Positions 1 to 9,602 of a stretch of 56,382 bases of DNA are shown here, piece by piece (the first letter of the stretch is position 1; each line of letters opens with the position of its first letter). The notes below the pieces were generated by a model. That model was not told the DNA's origin and did not search any database. It saw nothing but the letters and a program-made list of their open reading frames with translations. Location of the stretch: the NCBI GenBank assembly GCA_019745775.1, contig JAIESR010000127.1, forward strand, positions 1-56,382, given 5' to 3'. This stretch comes from Xanthobacteraceae bacterium (GTDB lineage Bacteria; Pseudomonadota; Alphaproteobacteria; Rhizobiales; Xanthobacteraceae). The position numbers and the translations under genes are program-made.

Positions 1-624
1 CGTTTCGCCCGTGGTTCCGGCGGCGCCGGCCGGGGTATGTGTTTCCGGCGGTTCCCTCAGGAAGATCAGGGCCAGCGGAATGATCGTGGCCGCCGCGAAC
101 AGGCCGTAGGCCACCATCGTCGTGCGCCAGCCGAAAATGGCGATCGCGCGTTCGAAGATCGGCGGCCACACCGTGCCGGCGAGATAGAGCCCGCTCGAGA
201 GCAGCGCGAGCGCCGAGCCGCGGCGGCGGTCGAACCACTGACTGACATAGACATAGAGCGGCGCGTTGAGGCCGGCGGTGCCGAGCAACCCGACAAAGAT
301 GCCGTGACCAAGATAAAGCTGCCAGAGTTCGCCGAAGGTCGAGATCCAGAGCCCGATGCAGATCGACACAGCGCCGAAGATCACCGTCTTGCGGACACCG
401 TAGCGGTGGGCGAGCGGCCCCATCATCAGGCCGCCGAAGGAACTGCCGAACCAGGCCAGCGAGCTTGCCAGCGACGGCCCCGAGCGGGCGCCGCCGAGGT
501 CGGCAGCGATCGTCTTCAGGCCGACCGCCACGATCCAAAGCGCGCCAAACGCAACGGCGCAGCACACGAGCGACATGCTCGCGACCACCCAGGAGGTTCG
601 CGTCTCGATGCTTGGCGTGCTCAC
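1..624 (-). CDS. MFS transporter, partial (C-terminus beyond window)
   Basis: This is the N-terminal 208 codons of a major facilitator superfamily permease that runs off the left edge. Reading starts at a GTG at 622-624. The translation alternates hydrophobic helices with short basic loops. The loop between helices 2 and 3 carries the MFS signature G-P-L-A-H-R-Y-G-V-R-K, and a second basic loop (WFDRRRGSAL) follows helix 4. This pattern resembles the oxalate/formate and monocarboxylate antiporter branch. It probably exports or imports a small organic acid at the inner membrane, but the substrate cannot be read from the sequence. The next gene (hisG) lies 122 bp upstream on the same strand. 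Confidence 0.85.
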   Translation of the reverse strand, partial: MSTPSIETRTSWVVASMSLVCCAVAFGALWIVAVGLKTIAADLGGARSGPSLASSLAWFGSSFGGLMMGPLAHRYGVRKTVIFGAVSICIGLWISTFGELWQLYLGHGIFVGLLGTAGLNAPLYVYVSQWFDRRRGSALALLSSGLYLAGTVWPPIFERAIAIFGWRTTMVAYGLFAAATIIPLALIFLREPPETHTPAGAAGTTGET

Positions 625-694
625 GTCAGGTCCCGGCGATGACCGCCACGGCGGGGCCGCAGCAGGTCGGCTTTAGCGGGAGAGAGGTCTCAAG

Positions 695-717
695 TCCATT
701 GCAGCACGGGCAATGGA
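695..717. repeat. Hairpin between hisG and the MFS gene
   Basis: A perfect 8-bp inverted repeat, TCCATTGC at 695-702 and GCAATGGA at 710-717, with a 7-nt loop. It sits just downstream of hisG on the minus strand and may end or stabilise the hisZ-hisG transcript. There is no T-run, so it is not a standard intrinsic terminator. Confidence 0.4.
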
Positions 718-746
718 GCAATGCACGACGCTGTTTCGCGACAACG

Positions 747-1724
747 TCAGCGCTTCAGGCCCGCCTCGAGCTTCTCGAAGAGCGGATTGTCGCGTGCGAA
801 CACGTAGTCGAGGCCGGTGACGGTCACGCCGCCTGCGCCCTTGGCGCGCAGGAAGCTCGCCAGCCCATGCACCTTCGACGGCGGGCAGTGCAGCGTCAGC
901 ATGCCGGACGAGGTCGGGCCGCCGAGCGGGGCGACCACACCGAAGCGCTCGCGCGCCTCCGCCAGCATGGCGTCGTTGCAGTCGGTGAAGCGCGTGCGTA
1001 CCTCGCGGAACGCCCGCGCGCGCGCCTCCGAGGCGATGCGGTCGAGGATGTCGCGCGCGATGTCGCGGTGCTCCTCGCTCCAGTCGGCGCCCTTGGAGGC
1101 GACGAGGTTCGCCTGCGAGCGCAGGATCACGCCATCTTCGACGATCTTGAGGCCGTTGGCGGCGAGGGTCGATCCGGTCGAGGTGATGTCGACGATCAGC
1201 TCGGCGGTGCCGGTCGCCGGCGCCGCTTCGGTCGCGCCCGAGCTTTCGACGATGCGATAGTCGGTGATGCCGTGCCTGCCGAAGAAGCCGCGGGTGAGAT
1301 TGAGATACTTGGTCGCGACCCGCATCTTGCGGTCATGCTTGATGCGGAACGCGGTCGCCACGTCGTCGAGATCGGCCATGCTGTTGACGTCGATCCAGGC
1401 CTGCGGCACCGCAACGATCACATTCGCGTCGCCGAAGCCGAGCGCTTCGAGCAGCACGACCTTGGCGTCGGGATCGGGCATCTCCTCGCGCACCAGGTCT
1501 TCGCCGGTGACGCCGAAGTGCACGGTGCCCTGCGCCAGGAGGAGCGTGATCTCGGAGGCCGAGAGATAGGCGACTTCGACTCCAGGCAGGCCCTTGATGG
1601 CGCCGCGGTAGTCGCGCTCGCCGCGGGGCTTCACCAGTTCGAGGCCCGCGCGCGCGAAGAAGGCGTCGGTGTGCTCCTGCAGGCGGCCCTTGGCGGGCAC
1701 CGCGATGACGAAGGCGCCGTTCAT
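747..1724 (-). CDS. hisG: ATP phosphoribosyltransferase HisG
   Basis: Catalyses the first step of histidine biosynthesis, ATP + PRPP to phosphoribosyl-ATP, in the cytosol. The 325-residue protein starts at [15 protein letters not shown], and the PRPP-binding signature [15 protein letters not shown] lies near residue 178. The start at 1724 overlaps the hisZ stop in an ATGA, so the two are translationally coupled; an ATG 12 codons upstream would extend into hisZ and is less likely. The protein is as long as the long-form HisG, with a C-terminal segment resembling the ACT-like regulatory domain, although HisZ is present next door (HisZ usually accompanies the short form). Confidence 0.95.
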   Translation of the reverse strand: MNGAFVIAVPAKGRLQEHTDAFFARAGLELVKPRGERDYRGAIKGLPGVEVAYLSASEITLLLAQGTVHFGVTGEDLVREEMPDPDAKVVLLEALGFGDANVIVAVPQAWIDVNSMADLDDVATAFRIKHDRKMRVATKYLNLTRGFFGRHGITDYRIVESSGATEAAPATGTAELIVDITSTGSTLAANGLKIVEDGVILRSQANLVASKGADWSEEHRDIARDILDRIASEARARAFREVRTRFTDCNDAMLAEARERFGVVAPLGGPTSSGMLTLHCPPSKVHGLASFLRAKGAGGVTVTGLDYVFARDNPLFEKLEAGLKR

Positions 1725-2875
1725 GACGCGCTCCCGCAGGCGATCAGCCGTTCGATCCACACGCCGAGCCCCACCGCCGGGATCGGCGTCGTCGACCCCA
1801 GCCGGCTCATGAGCTTGTCGTAGCGGCCGCCGGCGACCAGCGGCGCCTCGATGCGCCCGGACGGATCGTGCAGGCGGAATTCGAAACCGGTGTAGTAGTC
1901 GAGCCCGATGAAGAAACGCGTCGAGACGCGGATGCGCGTGACATCGACGCCGCGCGCCGCGAGGAATCCGGTGCGGCTCTCGAACAGATCGAGCGCGGCG
2001 TTCATGTTGACATCGGCATCGCGCGCGAGCGTACGCAGTTCGGCGGCGACCTTGTCGGGATCGCCGGTGATCCAGAGGAAGCGCTCGATCAGCTGCGCCA
2101 TCTCATGCGGCAGCGAGGTATGCGAGCCGAGCGCTGCCTGTTCGAGAAAGCGGTCGGCGATCTCTTCGACCGAGCGGCCGCCGACGGCATTGATGCCGGC
2201 AATCGAGAGGAGATCGATCACCAGTGCGTGCGCCGCCTTCGGTTCGGAGCGCGCCATCGCGGCGAGCATGCCTTCGTATTCAGAGCGCGCGCCCGCGGGC
2301 TTGATGGCGAGCACGTCAAGATCGCGCTCGAGACGGCCGGCGCGGTTGAAAGCCTTCACCAGGCGCCGCTTCCACGCCGGCGCGAGGTCGAGGCCTTCGA
2401 TCAGCGCGGTGAACAGGCCGACGTCGCCCATGCGGATCTCGGGCGCGGCGACGCCGAACTCGGCGATCGCGTCGAGCCCGAGCGAGAGCATCTCGGCATC
2501 GGCGGCGGCGGTGTCGGTGCGGCCGAATGATTCGACGCCGGCCTGCAGGAATTCGCCGGGCCCGTCGTCGCCCTGGCGGAACACTGGGCCGAGATAACAG
2601 AAGCCGGCCGCCTGGCCGGCCTGGGCCGAGGCCAGATAGTCGCGCGACACCGCGATGGTGAAATCCGGCCGCAGGCAGAGTTCCTTGCCGCGCCGGTCCG
2701 TGGTCAGGAACATGCGCTGGCGGATGTCCTCGCCCGACAGGTCGAGAAATGGCTCCGCCGGCTGGATCAGCGCCGGCAAGACCCGCCGATAGCCGGCGCG
2801 CGCATAGGCGGCGACAAGCGCCTGCGCCCGCGCATCGGGCTCGATCGTCTCGGATATGGTCGCGGCGTCGCTCAT
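1721..2875 (-). CDS. hisZ: ATP phosphoribosyltransferase regulatory subunit HisZ
   Basis: A histidyl-tRNA-synthetase paralogue that forms a hetero-oligomer with HisG and provides allosteric regulation by histidine. The 384 residues show class II synthetase-fold features ([59 protein letters not shown]) but no C-terminal anticodon-binding domain. I chose the ATG at 2875 (MSDAATIS); 26 further codons are open upstream but do not look conserved. It is first in a two-gene operon with hisG. No hisS is adjacent, unlike the hisS-hisZ-hisG order I recall from related genomes. Confidence 0.93.
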   Translation of the reverse strand: MSDAATISETIEPDARAQALVAAYARAGYRRVLPALIQPAEPFLDLSGEDIRQRMFLTTDRRGKELCLRPDFTIAVSRDYLASAQAGQAAGFCYLGPVFRQGDDGPGEFLQAGVESFGRTDTAAADAEMLSLGLDAIAEFGVAAPEIRMGDVGLFTALIEGLDLAPAWKRRLVKAFNRAGRLERDLDVLAIKPAGARSEYEGMLAAMARSEPKAAHALVIDLLSIAGINAVGGRSVEEIADRFLEQAALGSHTSLPHEMAQLIERFLWITGDPDKVAAELRTLARDADVNMNAALDLFESRTGFLAARGVDVTRIRVSTRFFIGLDYYTGFEFRLHDPSGRIEAPLVAGGRYDKLMSRLGSTTPIPAVGLGVWIERLIACGSAS

Positions 2876-3007
2876 GGCACGGTTTGGTTGCACCGCGATG
2901 TAACATGGTTCATGCGCAATTTTCGATGAATTGTGACGGTCATCCCGGCGCAAATCGCGTGATGGACTTAACGGAATGGGTTTTTCTCCGCACCAGTAGG
3001 GAGACCG

Positions 3008-3775
3008 TTAACCCTCCGCCGCCTCCCGCCAGTCCCCCAGCACCGCGCCGACCAGCGCCAGCGCCGCCACCGCGGCGGTGTCGGCGCGGAGAATGCGGGG
3101 CCCGAGCGCGAGCCGGACCACATTGGGCAGGGCGGTCAGCGCCGCGCGTTCGTGCTCCGCGAAGCCGCCCTCGGGCCCGATCAGTACGGCGAGCGGTGGG
3201 CTCTCGGTGCCCCTGCGCGCCGACGCCAGCGCCGCCACCGGATCGCGCACGTCGGCGGCTTCGTCGCAGAAAACCAGCACCCGCGATGGCTCGCGCGTGG
3301 CGATCATGCGATCAAACGCAACGGGCTCGGCGACCTCCGGGATGTTGAGGATGCCGCATTGCTCGGCGGCCTCGATCGCGTTCGCACGCATGCGTTCGAG
3401 ATTGATGCGGCCGACCTGGCCGTGCTGCATCGTGATCGGCTGCAACCGCGACGCGCCCATCTCGACCGCCTTCTGCACCATGTAGTCGAGGCGGGCGTGC
3501 TTGAGCGGCGCGAACAGGTAGTGCAGGTCGCGCGGCTTTGTCTGCGGCCGTGTCTGTTCGCCGACGACGAGCACGGCGGAGCGCTTGCCGCTGTCGGCGA
3601 GCGCCGCGCGCCACTCGCCGTCGCGGCCGTTGAACACCAGCACGCCGTCGCCGGCCTTCAGCCGCAGGACGTTCTTGAGGTAGTTCGCCTGTGCGCCGTC
3701 GAGCGTCAGCCGCGCGCCGGCGGCGAGCGGGGCGTCGATGAACAGGCGCGGCGAGCGGAAATCGTAGCGCGGCAT
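3008..3775 (-). CDS. rsmE: 16S rRNA (uracil-1498-N3)-methyltransferase RsmE
   Basis: Methylates N3 of U1498 in the decoding region of 16S rRNA using S-adenosylmethionine. The 255-residue protein has an N-terminal PUA-like domain ([20 protein letters not shown]) and a C-terminal SPOUT knot with the family motifs [12 protein letters not shown] and [16 protein letters not shown]. The start at 3775 ([12 protein letters not shown]) matches family N-termini; the frame stays open 54 codons upstream through non-conserved residues. It is a single gene on the minus strand, 132 bp upstream of hisZ. Confidence 0.95.
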   Translation of the reverse strand: MPRYDFRSPRLFIDAPLAAGARLTLDGAQANYLKNVLRLKAGDGVLVFNGRDGEWRAALADSGKRSAVLVVGEQTRPQTKPRDLHYLFAPLKHARLDYMVQKAVEMGASRLQPITMQHGQVGRINLERMRANAIEAAEQCGILNIPEVAEPVAFDRMIATREPSRVLVFCDEAADVRDPVAALASARRGTESPPLAVLIGPEGGFAEHERAALTALPNVVRLALGPRILRADTAAVAALALVGAVLGDWREAAEG

Positions 3776-3843
3776 GGCCTTGGAATGCCGCGTTATCGCC
3801 CCAATGAAAAGGCCCGGCTGACGCCCAATCGGCCACGCGGCAT

Positions 3844-3871
3844 GGTGTCTTGGACGGGGTGTCTTGGACGG
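3844..3871. repeat. Two tandem copies of a 14-bp unit upstream of rsmE
   Basis: GGTGTCTTGGACGG occurs twice head to tail (3844-3857 and 3858-3871) in the 267-bp space between the divergent rsmE and the small secreted-protein gene at 4043. It is a local duplication in a likely promoter region. Nothing else recognisable was found in this space. Confidence 0.7.
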
Positions 3872-4042
3872 GCGAATTTTTGTACAAGACCGGCGGATAG
3901 CGCCGTCATGACCGGCCGGGCCTGTGGCCCCAAACATTAATTCGGCAAAAACGCCGTGTTATTGCCCTATTGAAAAGCCTGTTAATATGGCTTGGGGCGA
4001 GATGGTTCGCCGGTGATTCTGTCCGGCGTGGAGGAACTAGGG

Positions 4043-4579
4043 ATGATCATCTGCCGGGCCCTGCTGGCGGTCGGGATCGTGGTTTCGACGATCCCCTATG
4101 CTGGGGCGCAATTTGGCGGCATGCCGGGGATGCCGGGGAGCGGCATGCCGGGCGCCGGATTTGGCGGTCCGCCGCAAGGCCCGCCGCCCAAGTGCGCGGC
4201 GCTGCTGGCGATCCGCGATGAACTACAGAAGCATGGTCAGGCGATCTCGGCCGCCAACGACAAGAAGGCCGACGTGAAAGTCGCCTGCGGCCTGTTCCGC
4301 AAGTACATCGCGACCGAAGCCAAGATGATCAAGATGCTGGAAGTGGATGGTCCGAGCTGTGGCGCCGGCCCGCAGGTCGTGCAGCAGGTCCGGGGCAGCC
4401 ACGCCCAGGCCCAGAAGATCGGCAAGCAGGTTTGCGATGCCGCCGCACGCGGCCCGGCGCCGTCCGGGCCGACGCTGAGCGACGCGCTCGGCACCACGCC
4501 GGCGTTGCCCGATACGCGCGACAGGAAGGGCGCCGGCACTTTCGAGACCCTGACCGGTAATCCATTCCAGCAGCGATGA
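4043..4579 (+). CDS. Small secreted protein of unknown function
   Basis: A 178-residue protein with an N-terminal signal peptide (MIICRALLAVGIVVSTIPYAGAQ). This is followed by a Gly/Met/Pro-rich segment with GMPGMPG-type repeats, then a mostly helical domain with four spaced cysteines and the sequence KYIATEAKMIKMLE. I chose the ATG at 4043 because GAGGAAC lies just upstream and the signal peptide begins there. The stop overlaps the ubiA start (ATGA), so the two are probably co-transcribed. Similar Gly/Met-rich exported proteins are common hypothetical proteins in Bradyrhizobium-type genomes. No function can be assigned. Confidence 0.8.
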   Translation: MIICRALLAVGIVVSTIPYAGAQFGGMPGMPGSGMPGAGFGGPPQGPPPKCAALLAIRDELQKHGQAISAANDKKADVKVACGLFRKYIATEAKMIKMLEVDGPSCGAGPQVVQQVRGSHAQAQKIGKQVCDAAARGPAPSGPTLSDALGTTPALPDTRDRKGAGTFETLTGNPFQQR

Positions 4580-5511
4580 GCGACGCGGCCGGCCGCGTCG
4601 CCGATTCAACAGGAAACTGGGTCGATCACCTCGCGCCGGCCTGGCTGCGGCCGTATCTGCGGCTCGCAAGACTTGATCGTCCTATTGGTTCCTGGCTGCT
4701 CCTGATCCCGTGCTGGTGGTCGCTCGGCCTCGCGTCGATCCATTCGGGTCAGATTGTCAGCGTCTGGCATGTGACGCTGTTCTTCATCGGCGCCTTCGCC
4801 ATGCGCGGCGCCGGCTGCACCTGGAACGACATCGTCGACCGCGATCTCGATGCCATGGTCGAGCGCACGCGCTCGCGGCCGATCCCGTCCGGACAAGTGA
4901 GCGTGCAGGCCGCCGCCGTCTTTCTGGTCGCGCAGGCGCTGATCGGGCTGGCGGTGCTCTTGCAGTTCAACAGCTTCACGATCTGGACCGGCATCGCCTC
5001 GCTCGCCATCGTCGCGGTCTATCCGTTCATGAAGCGCGTCACCTACTGGCCGCAGATCGTGCTCGGCCTCGCCTTCTCCTGGGGCGCGCTGATGGGATGG
5101 CCGGCAACCTTCGCGCGGCTGGATTGGCCGGCGCTGGTGCTCTACGCGGCGTCGATCGCCTGGGTGATCGGCTACGACACCATCTATGCGCATCAGGACC
5201 GCGAAGACGACGCGCTGATCGGCATCAAGTCGACGGCGATCCTGTTCGGCGAGAACACCAGGCCGTTGCTCGCCGTGTTCTACACGCTCGCAGTCGCGCT
5301 GATGGCGGTCGCTGGCTGGGGCGCCGGCGCTGGCATGGTGTTCTCGCTCGGGCTCTTGGCCTTCGCCGCGCAGCTGTCGTGGCAGATCGGCCGTTTCCGC
5401 ACCGGCGATCCGGAGCTCTGCCTGAAGCTGTTCAAATCGAACCGCGACGCCGGGCTGATCCTGTTCGCGGCGATGGTGCTCGACGTGGTGCTGCGGCGCG
5501 CGGTCGCGTGA
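4576..5511 (+). CDS. ubiA: 4-hydroxybenzoate polyprenyltransferase UbiA
   Basis: An integral membrane prenyltransferase that attaches the polyprenyl tail to 4-hydroxybenzoate in ubiquinone biosynthesis. The 311 residues contain about eight to nine hydrophobic helices. The two Mg-diphosphate-binding Asp-rich motifs are visible: NDIVDRDLD (about residues 84-92) and YDTIYAHQDREDD (about 199-211). The conserved RPIGSWLLL segment is in the first helix region. It overlaps the upstream secreted-protein gene by 4 bp. Confidence 0.95.
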   Translation: MSDAAGRVADSTGNWVDHLAPAWLRPYLRLARLDRPIGSWLLLIPCWWSLGLASIHSGQIVSVWHVTLFFIGAFAMRGAGCTWNDIVDRDLDAMVERTRSRPIPSGQVSVQAAAVFLVAQALIGLAVLLQFNSFTIWTGIASLAIVAVYPFMKRVTYWPQIVLGLAFSWGALMGWPATFARLDWPALVLYAASIAWVIGYDTIYAHQDREDDALIGIKSTAILFGENTRPLLAVFYTLAVALMAVAGWGAGAGMVFSLGLLAFAAQLSWQIGRFRTGDPELCLKLFKSNRDAGLILFAAMVLDVVLRRAVA

Positions 5512-5593
5512 GCCGCGATATCCTCCGGTTGCGCCTGATTCTGCGCCTCGCTACGCTTGAAGAAAAGTTGCGTCTTGCCTGGGAGGAATGGCC

Positions 5594-6595
5594 ATGTCGT
5601 TTGCCGATCTAGTCAGCCGTCGCGCCTTGCCGTTGGTGGTGGCTGCCATTGCCGCAACGCTTGCCGCCGCGCCGGCCTTCGCCCAGTCGGCCGCACAGTG
5701 GCCGCAGCGGCCGGTGCGGCTCCTGGTGACGGTCGGCGCCGGTGGCGCCGCCGACACGCTGTCGCGCAACATGGCGAACGGCTTCCAGCAGTTGACCGGC
5801 CAGACGCTGGTCGTGGAGAACCGCCCCGGCGCCGGCGGCACGATCGCCGGCGCGGCGGTCGCGCGCGAAAAGCCCGACGGCTACACGCTGTTCCTCGCCG
5901 AAGTCGGGCCCAATGCGGTGTCGCATGTGCTGTCGCCGAACGTCGGCTACGATCCGCACACTGCCTTCACGCCGATCGTCCACGCCGCCAACTTCCCGGC
6001 GGTGATACTGATCCGCCCGGGCCTGCCCTATAAGACGCTCGCCGAATTCATCGCCGCGGCGAAGAAGCAGCCGGGCAAGTTCAACTACTCGTCGGCCGGC
6101 ATGGGCAACTGGACGCACCTGTTCATGGCCTATCTCAACAGCCGCGCCGGCATCGACCAGGTCAATGTGGTCTATCGCTCGGGCGCTGAGATGCTCACCG
6201 CGCTGCTGCGCGACGATGCCGACACCGCGATCATCACGGTCTCGACCGCGCTCGGTCAGATCAAGGAGGGCAAGGTACGCGCGCTCGCCGGCGCTTCGGC
6301 GCGGCCGATGCCGCAGTTGCCGGATACCCCGCCAGCGGCGCAGGCGATCCCGGGCTTCGATCTCAGCGTCTGGCATGGCATCGCCGGGCCGGCCGGCATG
6401 GACCCGGCGCTGGTCGCGCGCATCAACGGCGTGTTCAACGATGTGCTCAAGCTTCCGACCGTGCGCGCGGCCATCACCGGCGCGCAGGCCGCCGACATCA
6501 TCGGCGGCACGCCGCAGGAGTTCGACGCCTTCATCAAGAGCGAGCTCAAGCGCTGGCCGGAGGTGGTGAAGGCCGCCGGCATCAAGGCGCAGTAG
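5594..6595 (+). CDS. TTT-family (Bug) solute-binding protein
   Basis: A periplasmic binding protein of the tripartite tricarboxylate transporter TctC/Bug family. It has a signal peptide (to about AAPAFAQ) and then the family pattern: WPQRPVRLLVTVGAGGAADTLSR, ENRPGAGGTIAGAAVAREKPDGYT, NYSSAGMGNWTHL. The start at 5594 is preferred over an ATG two codons upstream because GGAGG at 5582-5586 is then 7 nt away. No TctA/TctB membrane subunits are nearby, so it is an orphan receptor. The ligand is unknown; the family binds mostly carboxylates and related small acids. Confidence 0.9.
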   Translation: MSFADLVSRRALPLVVAAIAATLAAAPAFAQSAAQWPQRPVRLLVTVGAGGAADTLSRNMANGFQQLTGQTLVVENRPGAGGTIAGAAVAREKPDGYTLFLAEVGPNAVSHVLSPNVGYDPHTAFTPIVHAANFPAVILIRPGLPYKTLAEFIAAAKKQPGKFNYSSAGMGNWTHLFMAYLNSRAGIDQVNVVYRSGAEMLTALLRDDADTAIITVSTALGQIKEGKVRALAGASARPMPQLPDTPPAAQAIPGFDLSVWHGIAGPAGMDPALVARINGVFNDVLKLPTVRAAITGAQAADIIGGTPQEFDAFIKSELKRWPEVVKAAGIKAQ

Positions 6596-6604
6596 GCTTT
6601 CAGA

Positions 6605-7198
6605 TCAGCTCCGCGCGATGATCTCGCGCGCGTCGCGGTGCACGGTCGCACCGTCAATCGATCGCCCGGGCTTGCGCCGCATCAGGATAGAAGGCCGCCG
6701 GCTCCTGATCGCCGAACGCCGGCGGCGCCGCCCGGTGGGGGAGGCGACGCGGACGGCACCCATGCGGTCGAACGCTTCGCGCAAGCGTCCGTCCGCTTCG
6801 GCGACCAGGAGCGGCATGCCTAGCACCTGCGCCCACGACTGCCATTCGGCCACGATGTCCGTGCTGTCGTCGGCGCTGAAAAGAGGAAGCGAGAGACCTT
6901 GATCGCGATGCTCGAGCACGATCGACACCGCGCCCGGCGCATCGCCTTCGGGCGGGGTCATCCGGAGTGCCACGCCGAGATAGGCGGAAACCGGCAGGTT
7001 GACCGCCATCTTGATGCCGCCGACCGAGCGGCGCACCACGACCCGCTCCCGAGTCAGTTCGACGGTGCGCAAGCGCCCGTCGGCCGCCTTGTCGGTAGCC
7101 GTGAACTGCACGGGAAGAGAAAATGGGTCGAGCCGCTCGACACGGCTCGACCCAGCAGGCGTGACCCTGCCGACTAGTGCTTGACGCCTCACGAACAT
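6605..7198 (-). CDS. DUF6101 family protein
   Basis: A 197-residue soluble protein without signal peptide or membrane segment. The core VELTRERVVVRRSVGGIKMAV followed by NLPVSAYLGVALRM and the acidic middle part match the conserved hypothetical family annotated as DUF6101 in Rhizobiales, from recall. The C-terminus is strongly basic (GRRRRRSAIRSRRPS). The start at 7198 (MFVRRQALVGR) was chosen; upstream in-frame codons look non-conserved. It lies convergent to the upstream binding-protein gene and divergent from pmbA, as I recall from related genomes. Function unknown. Confidence 0.75.
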   Translation of the reverse strand: MFVRRQALVGRVTPAGSSRVERLDPFSLPVQFTATDKAADGRLRTVELTRERVVVRRSVGGIKMAVNLPVSAYLGVALRMTPPEGDAPGAVSIVLEHRDQGLSLPLFSADDSTDIVAEWQSWAQVLGMPLLVAEADGRLREAFDRMGAVRVASPTGRRRRRSAIRSRRPSILMRRKPGRSIDGATVHRDAREIIARS

Positions 7199-7419
7199 GC
7201 TCCCCGCCGGGTTTTCCCCAGTCGTTGGCCCCCGTCGGAGTTTCGCCCCCGATCGTTGCCGCAAACATGCCGCAAAGCCTTCGGAATCCGCTTAATGTTC
7301 CTGGTTAATCTGCGGTATCAGTTGTGTCCCATGGACTCATGCTTGACGGGGCGTTGCCGCGTTTCGTCAATTTGCCGTCAACGCCTACCAATCACGCCAA
7401 AGGCAGTCAGATTCCCCGC

Positions 7420-8775
7420 ATGTCCTCATCTTCGTTGCTCGACCAGTCCGCGCTTTCCGATCTTGCCGACCGCCTCGTTTCCGCGGCGCGCCGTGCCGGC
7501 GCCGATGCCGCCGACGCGGTCGCGGTGCGCTCGATGTCGCTGCATGTTGGCGTGCGCGAAGGCGCCGTCGATCAGTCCGAGCGCTCCGAGAGCGACGACG
7601 TCGGGCTGCGCGTCTTCGTCGGCCGCCGCACCGCCGTGGTCTCGACCAACGACATCGCCGGCGACGTGGCGCCGCTCGCCAAGCGCGCGGTGGCGATGGC
7701 GAAGGTCGCGCCCGAGGACAAATTCGCCGGCCTCGCCGATCCCGCGATGCTCGCGACGACATTTCCCGATCTCGATCTGCTCGACCCCGAACTGCCACCG
7801 GTCGCCGTGCTCGAAGAACGCGCCTTGCGCACCGAGGCGGCGGGCCTTGCGGTCAAAGGCGTCACCAAATCGGAGGGCGCCGCCGCGCAGGCCAGCATCG
7901 GCGGCATGGTGCTGGCGACCAGTGGCGGCTTCCGCGGCGCCTATCTCGTCTCCCGGTACGGCGTCTCGATGTCGGCAATCGCCGGCGAAGGCACCGCGAT
8001 GGAAACCGACTACGACTATTCGAGCGCGCTGCACTCGGCCGATCTGGAAGCGCCGGAGAAGGTCGGCCGCACCGCCGGTGAACGTGCGGTGGCGCGGCTC
8101 AATCCGCGCAAGGTCGCGACCACCAAGGTGCCGATCATCTACGACAAGCGGGTCGCCAGCTCGCTGGTCGGGCATCTCGCCAGCGCCGTCAACGGGGCTT
8201 CGGTCGCGCGCAAGACAAGCTTCCTCAAGGACAAGCGCGGCGAGCGGCTGTTCCGCGCCGGCATCAACATCATCGACGATCCGCTGCGCAAGCGCGGGCA
8301 GCGCTCGCGGCCGTTCGACGGCGAGGGCGTCGCCGGCAAACGGCTGGCGCTGATCGAGGACGGCGTGCTGATGTCGTGGCTGCTCGACAGTGCGACCGCG
8401 CGCGAGCTTTCGCTCGCCACCACCGGCCACGCGTCGCGCGGCGTCTCATCGGCGCCGTCGCCGGGCGCGAGCAATCTCTATCTCGAGGCCGGTACGATGA
8501 GTCCCGAGGAGCTGATGGCCGATATCGGCGAGGGATTCTTCGTCACCGGTTTGATCGGCATGGGCGTCAACCAGGTTACCGGCGACTACAGCCGCGGTGC
8601 GTCGGGCTTCTGGATCGAGAAGGGCAAGCCGACCTATCCGGTGAGCGAGGTCACGATCGCGGGCAACCTCATCGACATGTTCGCTAGCCTTACCCCGGCG
8701 AGCGACCTCGAGTTCAAGCACGCCGTCGATGCGCCGACCGTCCGCGTGGAGGGCCTTACCGTTGCCGGCCGGTGA
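7420..8775 (+). CDS. pmbA: TldD/PmbA family metallopeptidase-like protein (PmbA)
   Basis: 451 residues of the TldD/PmbA (modulator of DNA gyrase) family; the TldD-PmbA complex in enterobacteria is a protease that matures peptides such as microcin B17. Visible family blocks are SESDDVGLRVFVGRRTAVVS, a central region ending VPIIYDKRVASSLVGHL, and the C-terminal ASRGVSSAPSPGASNLYLE and NQVTGDYSRGASGFWIEKG. It lacks the metal-binding HExxxH of TldD, as expected for PmbA. The start at 7420 (MSSSSLLDQ) is preferred over an in-frame GTG at 7324. The next gene overlaps its 3' end. Confidence 0.93.
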   Translation: MSSSSLLDQSALSDLADRLVSAARRAGADAADAVAVRSMSLHVGVREGAVDQSERSESDDVGLRVFVGRRTAVVSTNDIAGDVAPLAKRAVAMAKVAPEDKFAGLADPAMLATTFPDLDLLDPELPPVAVLEERALRTEAAGLAVKGVTKSEGAAAQASIGGMVLATSGGFRGAYLVSRYGVSMSAIAGEGTAMETDYDYSSALHSADLEAPEKVGRTAGERAVARLNPRKVATTKVPIIYDKRVASSLVGHLASAVNGASVARKTSFLKDKRGERLFRAGINIIDDPLRKRGQRSRPFDGEGVAGKRLALIEDGVLMSWLLDSATARELSLATTGHASRGVSSAPSPGASNLYLEAGTMSPEELMADIGEGFFVTGLIGMGVNQVTGDYSRGASGFWIEKGKPTYPVSEVTIAGNLIDMFASLTPASDLEFKHAVDAPTVRVEGLTVAGR

Positions 8776-9562
8776 CCGTGCCACCGAACGCGACGTCCTG
8801 GCCGCGGCCGTGCGGGAGGCCGGCGCGCTTGCGCTCAAGACCTTCCGGGGCCCGATGCGGCAATGGACCAAAGGCAAGTCTTCGCCGGTGAGCGAGGCCG
8901 ACATCGCCGTCGACGCGCTGCTGCGTGAAAAACTCGGGGGTGCGTTCCCGACTTATGGCTGGCTCTCGGAGGAGACCGAGGACGATCCGCAGCGGCTCCA
9001 TGCGGACGCGGTCTGGATCGTCGATCCGATCGACGGCACGCGCGCCTACCTCGACGGCCGCGAGGATTGGGTCGTCTGTGTCGCGCTTGCCGCCAGCGGC
9101 CGGCCCCGGCTTGCGGCGCTCTATGCGCCGGTGACTGATGAGTTCTTTTTCGCGGTGGCAGGCGAGGGCGCGACCTGCAATGGGGTGCCGATCGAGGTCC
9201 GGCCGGGAACCGGGCTGGAAGGCACCAAGCTCCTCGGCCCCAAGCGGTTTCTCGGCTCGCTCGCGGAACTGCATCCGTCGGTGGTGCCGCTTCCCCGGGT
9301 CGGCTCGCTGGCGCTGCGGCTTGCCCGGGTCGCGCAGGGCGCGGTCGATATCACCATCGTCAGCGGCAACAGCCACGACTGGGACCTTGCGGCCGCCGAC
9401 CTGTTGGTGCACGAAGCCGGCGGCGCGCTGACTGATATCGATGGCGAGCGCTTAGTCTATAATTGCCCGCAGCCGGTGCACGCGCTGCTGGTCGCCGCGA
9501 GCCGGTCACGCCATGGCACGGCGCTTGCTCTCATCCAGGAACGCCGGGCGCAGTTCGTCTGA
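8762..9562 (+). CDS. Inositol monophosphatase family / CysQ-type 3'(2'),5'-bisphosphate nucleotidase
   Basis: A Mg-dependent phosphatase of the IMPase/FBPase fold. It carries the metal-site motifs LSEETEDD, WIVDPIDGTRAYLDG and the C-terminal WDLAAADLLVHEAGGALTD. Substrate could be 3'-phosphoadenosine 5'-phosphate (CysQ) or an inositol/sugar phosphate; the sequence alone does not decide. The likely start is a TTG at 8762, since GGAGGG at 8748-8753 is well placed; an ATG at 8729 is the alternative. Either start overlaps pmbA, which implies coupled translation. Confidence 0.88.
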   Translation: MPAGDRATERDVLAAAVREAGALALKTFRGPMRQWTKGKSSPVSEADIAVDALLREKLGGAFPTYGWLSEETEDDPQRLHADAVWIVDPIDGTRAYLDGREDWVVCVALAASGRPRLAALYAPVTDEFFFAVAGEGATCNGVPIEVRPGTGLEGTKLLGPKRFLGSLAELHPSVVPLPRVGSLALRLARVAQGAVDITIVSGNSHDWDLAAADLLVHEAGGALTDIDGERLVYNCPQPVHALLVAASRSRHGTALALIQERRAQFV

Positions 9563-9602
9563 CGCCGGTTGCCGTGGCGACGGAGAACACTCGAGGATTT
9601 CG

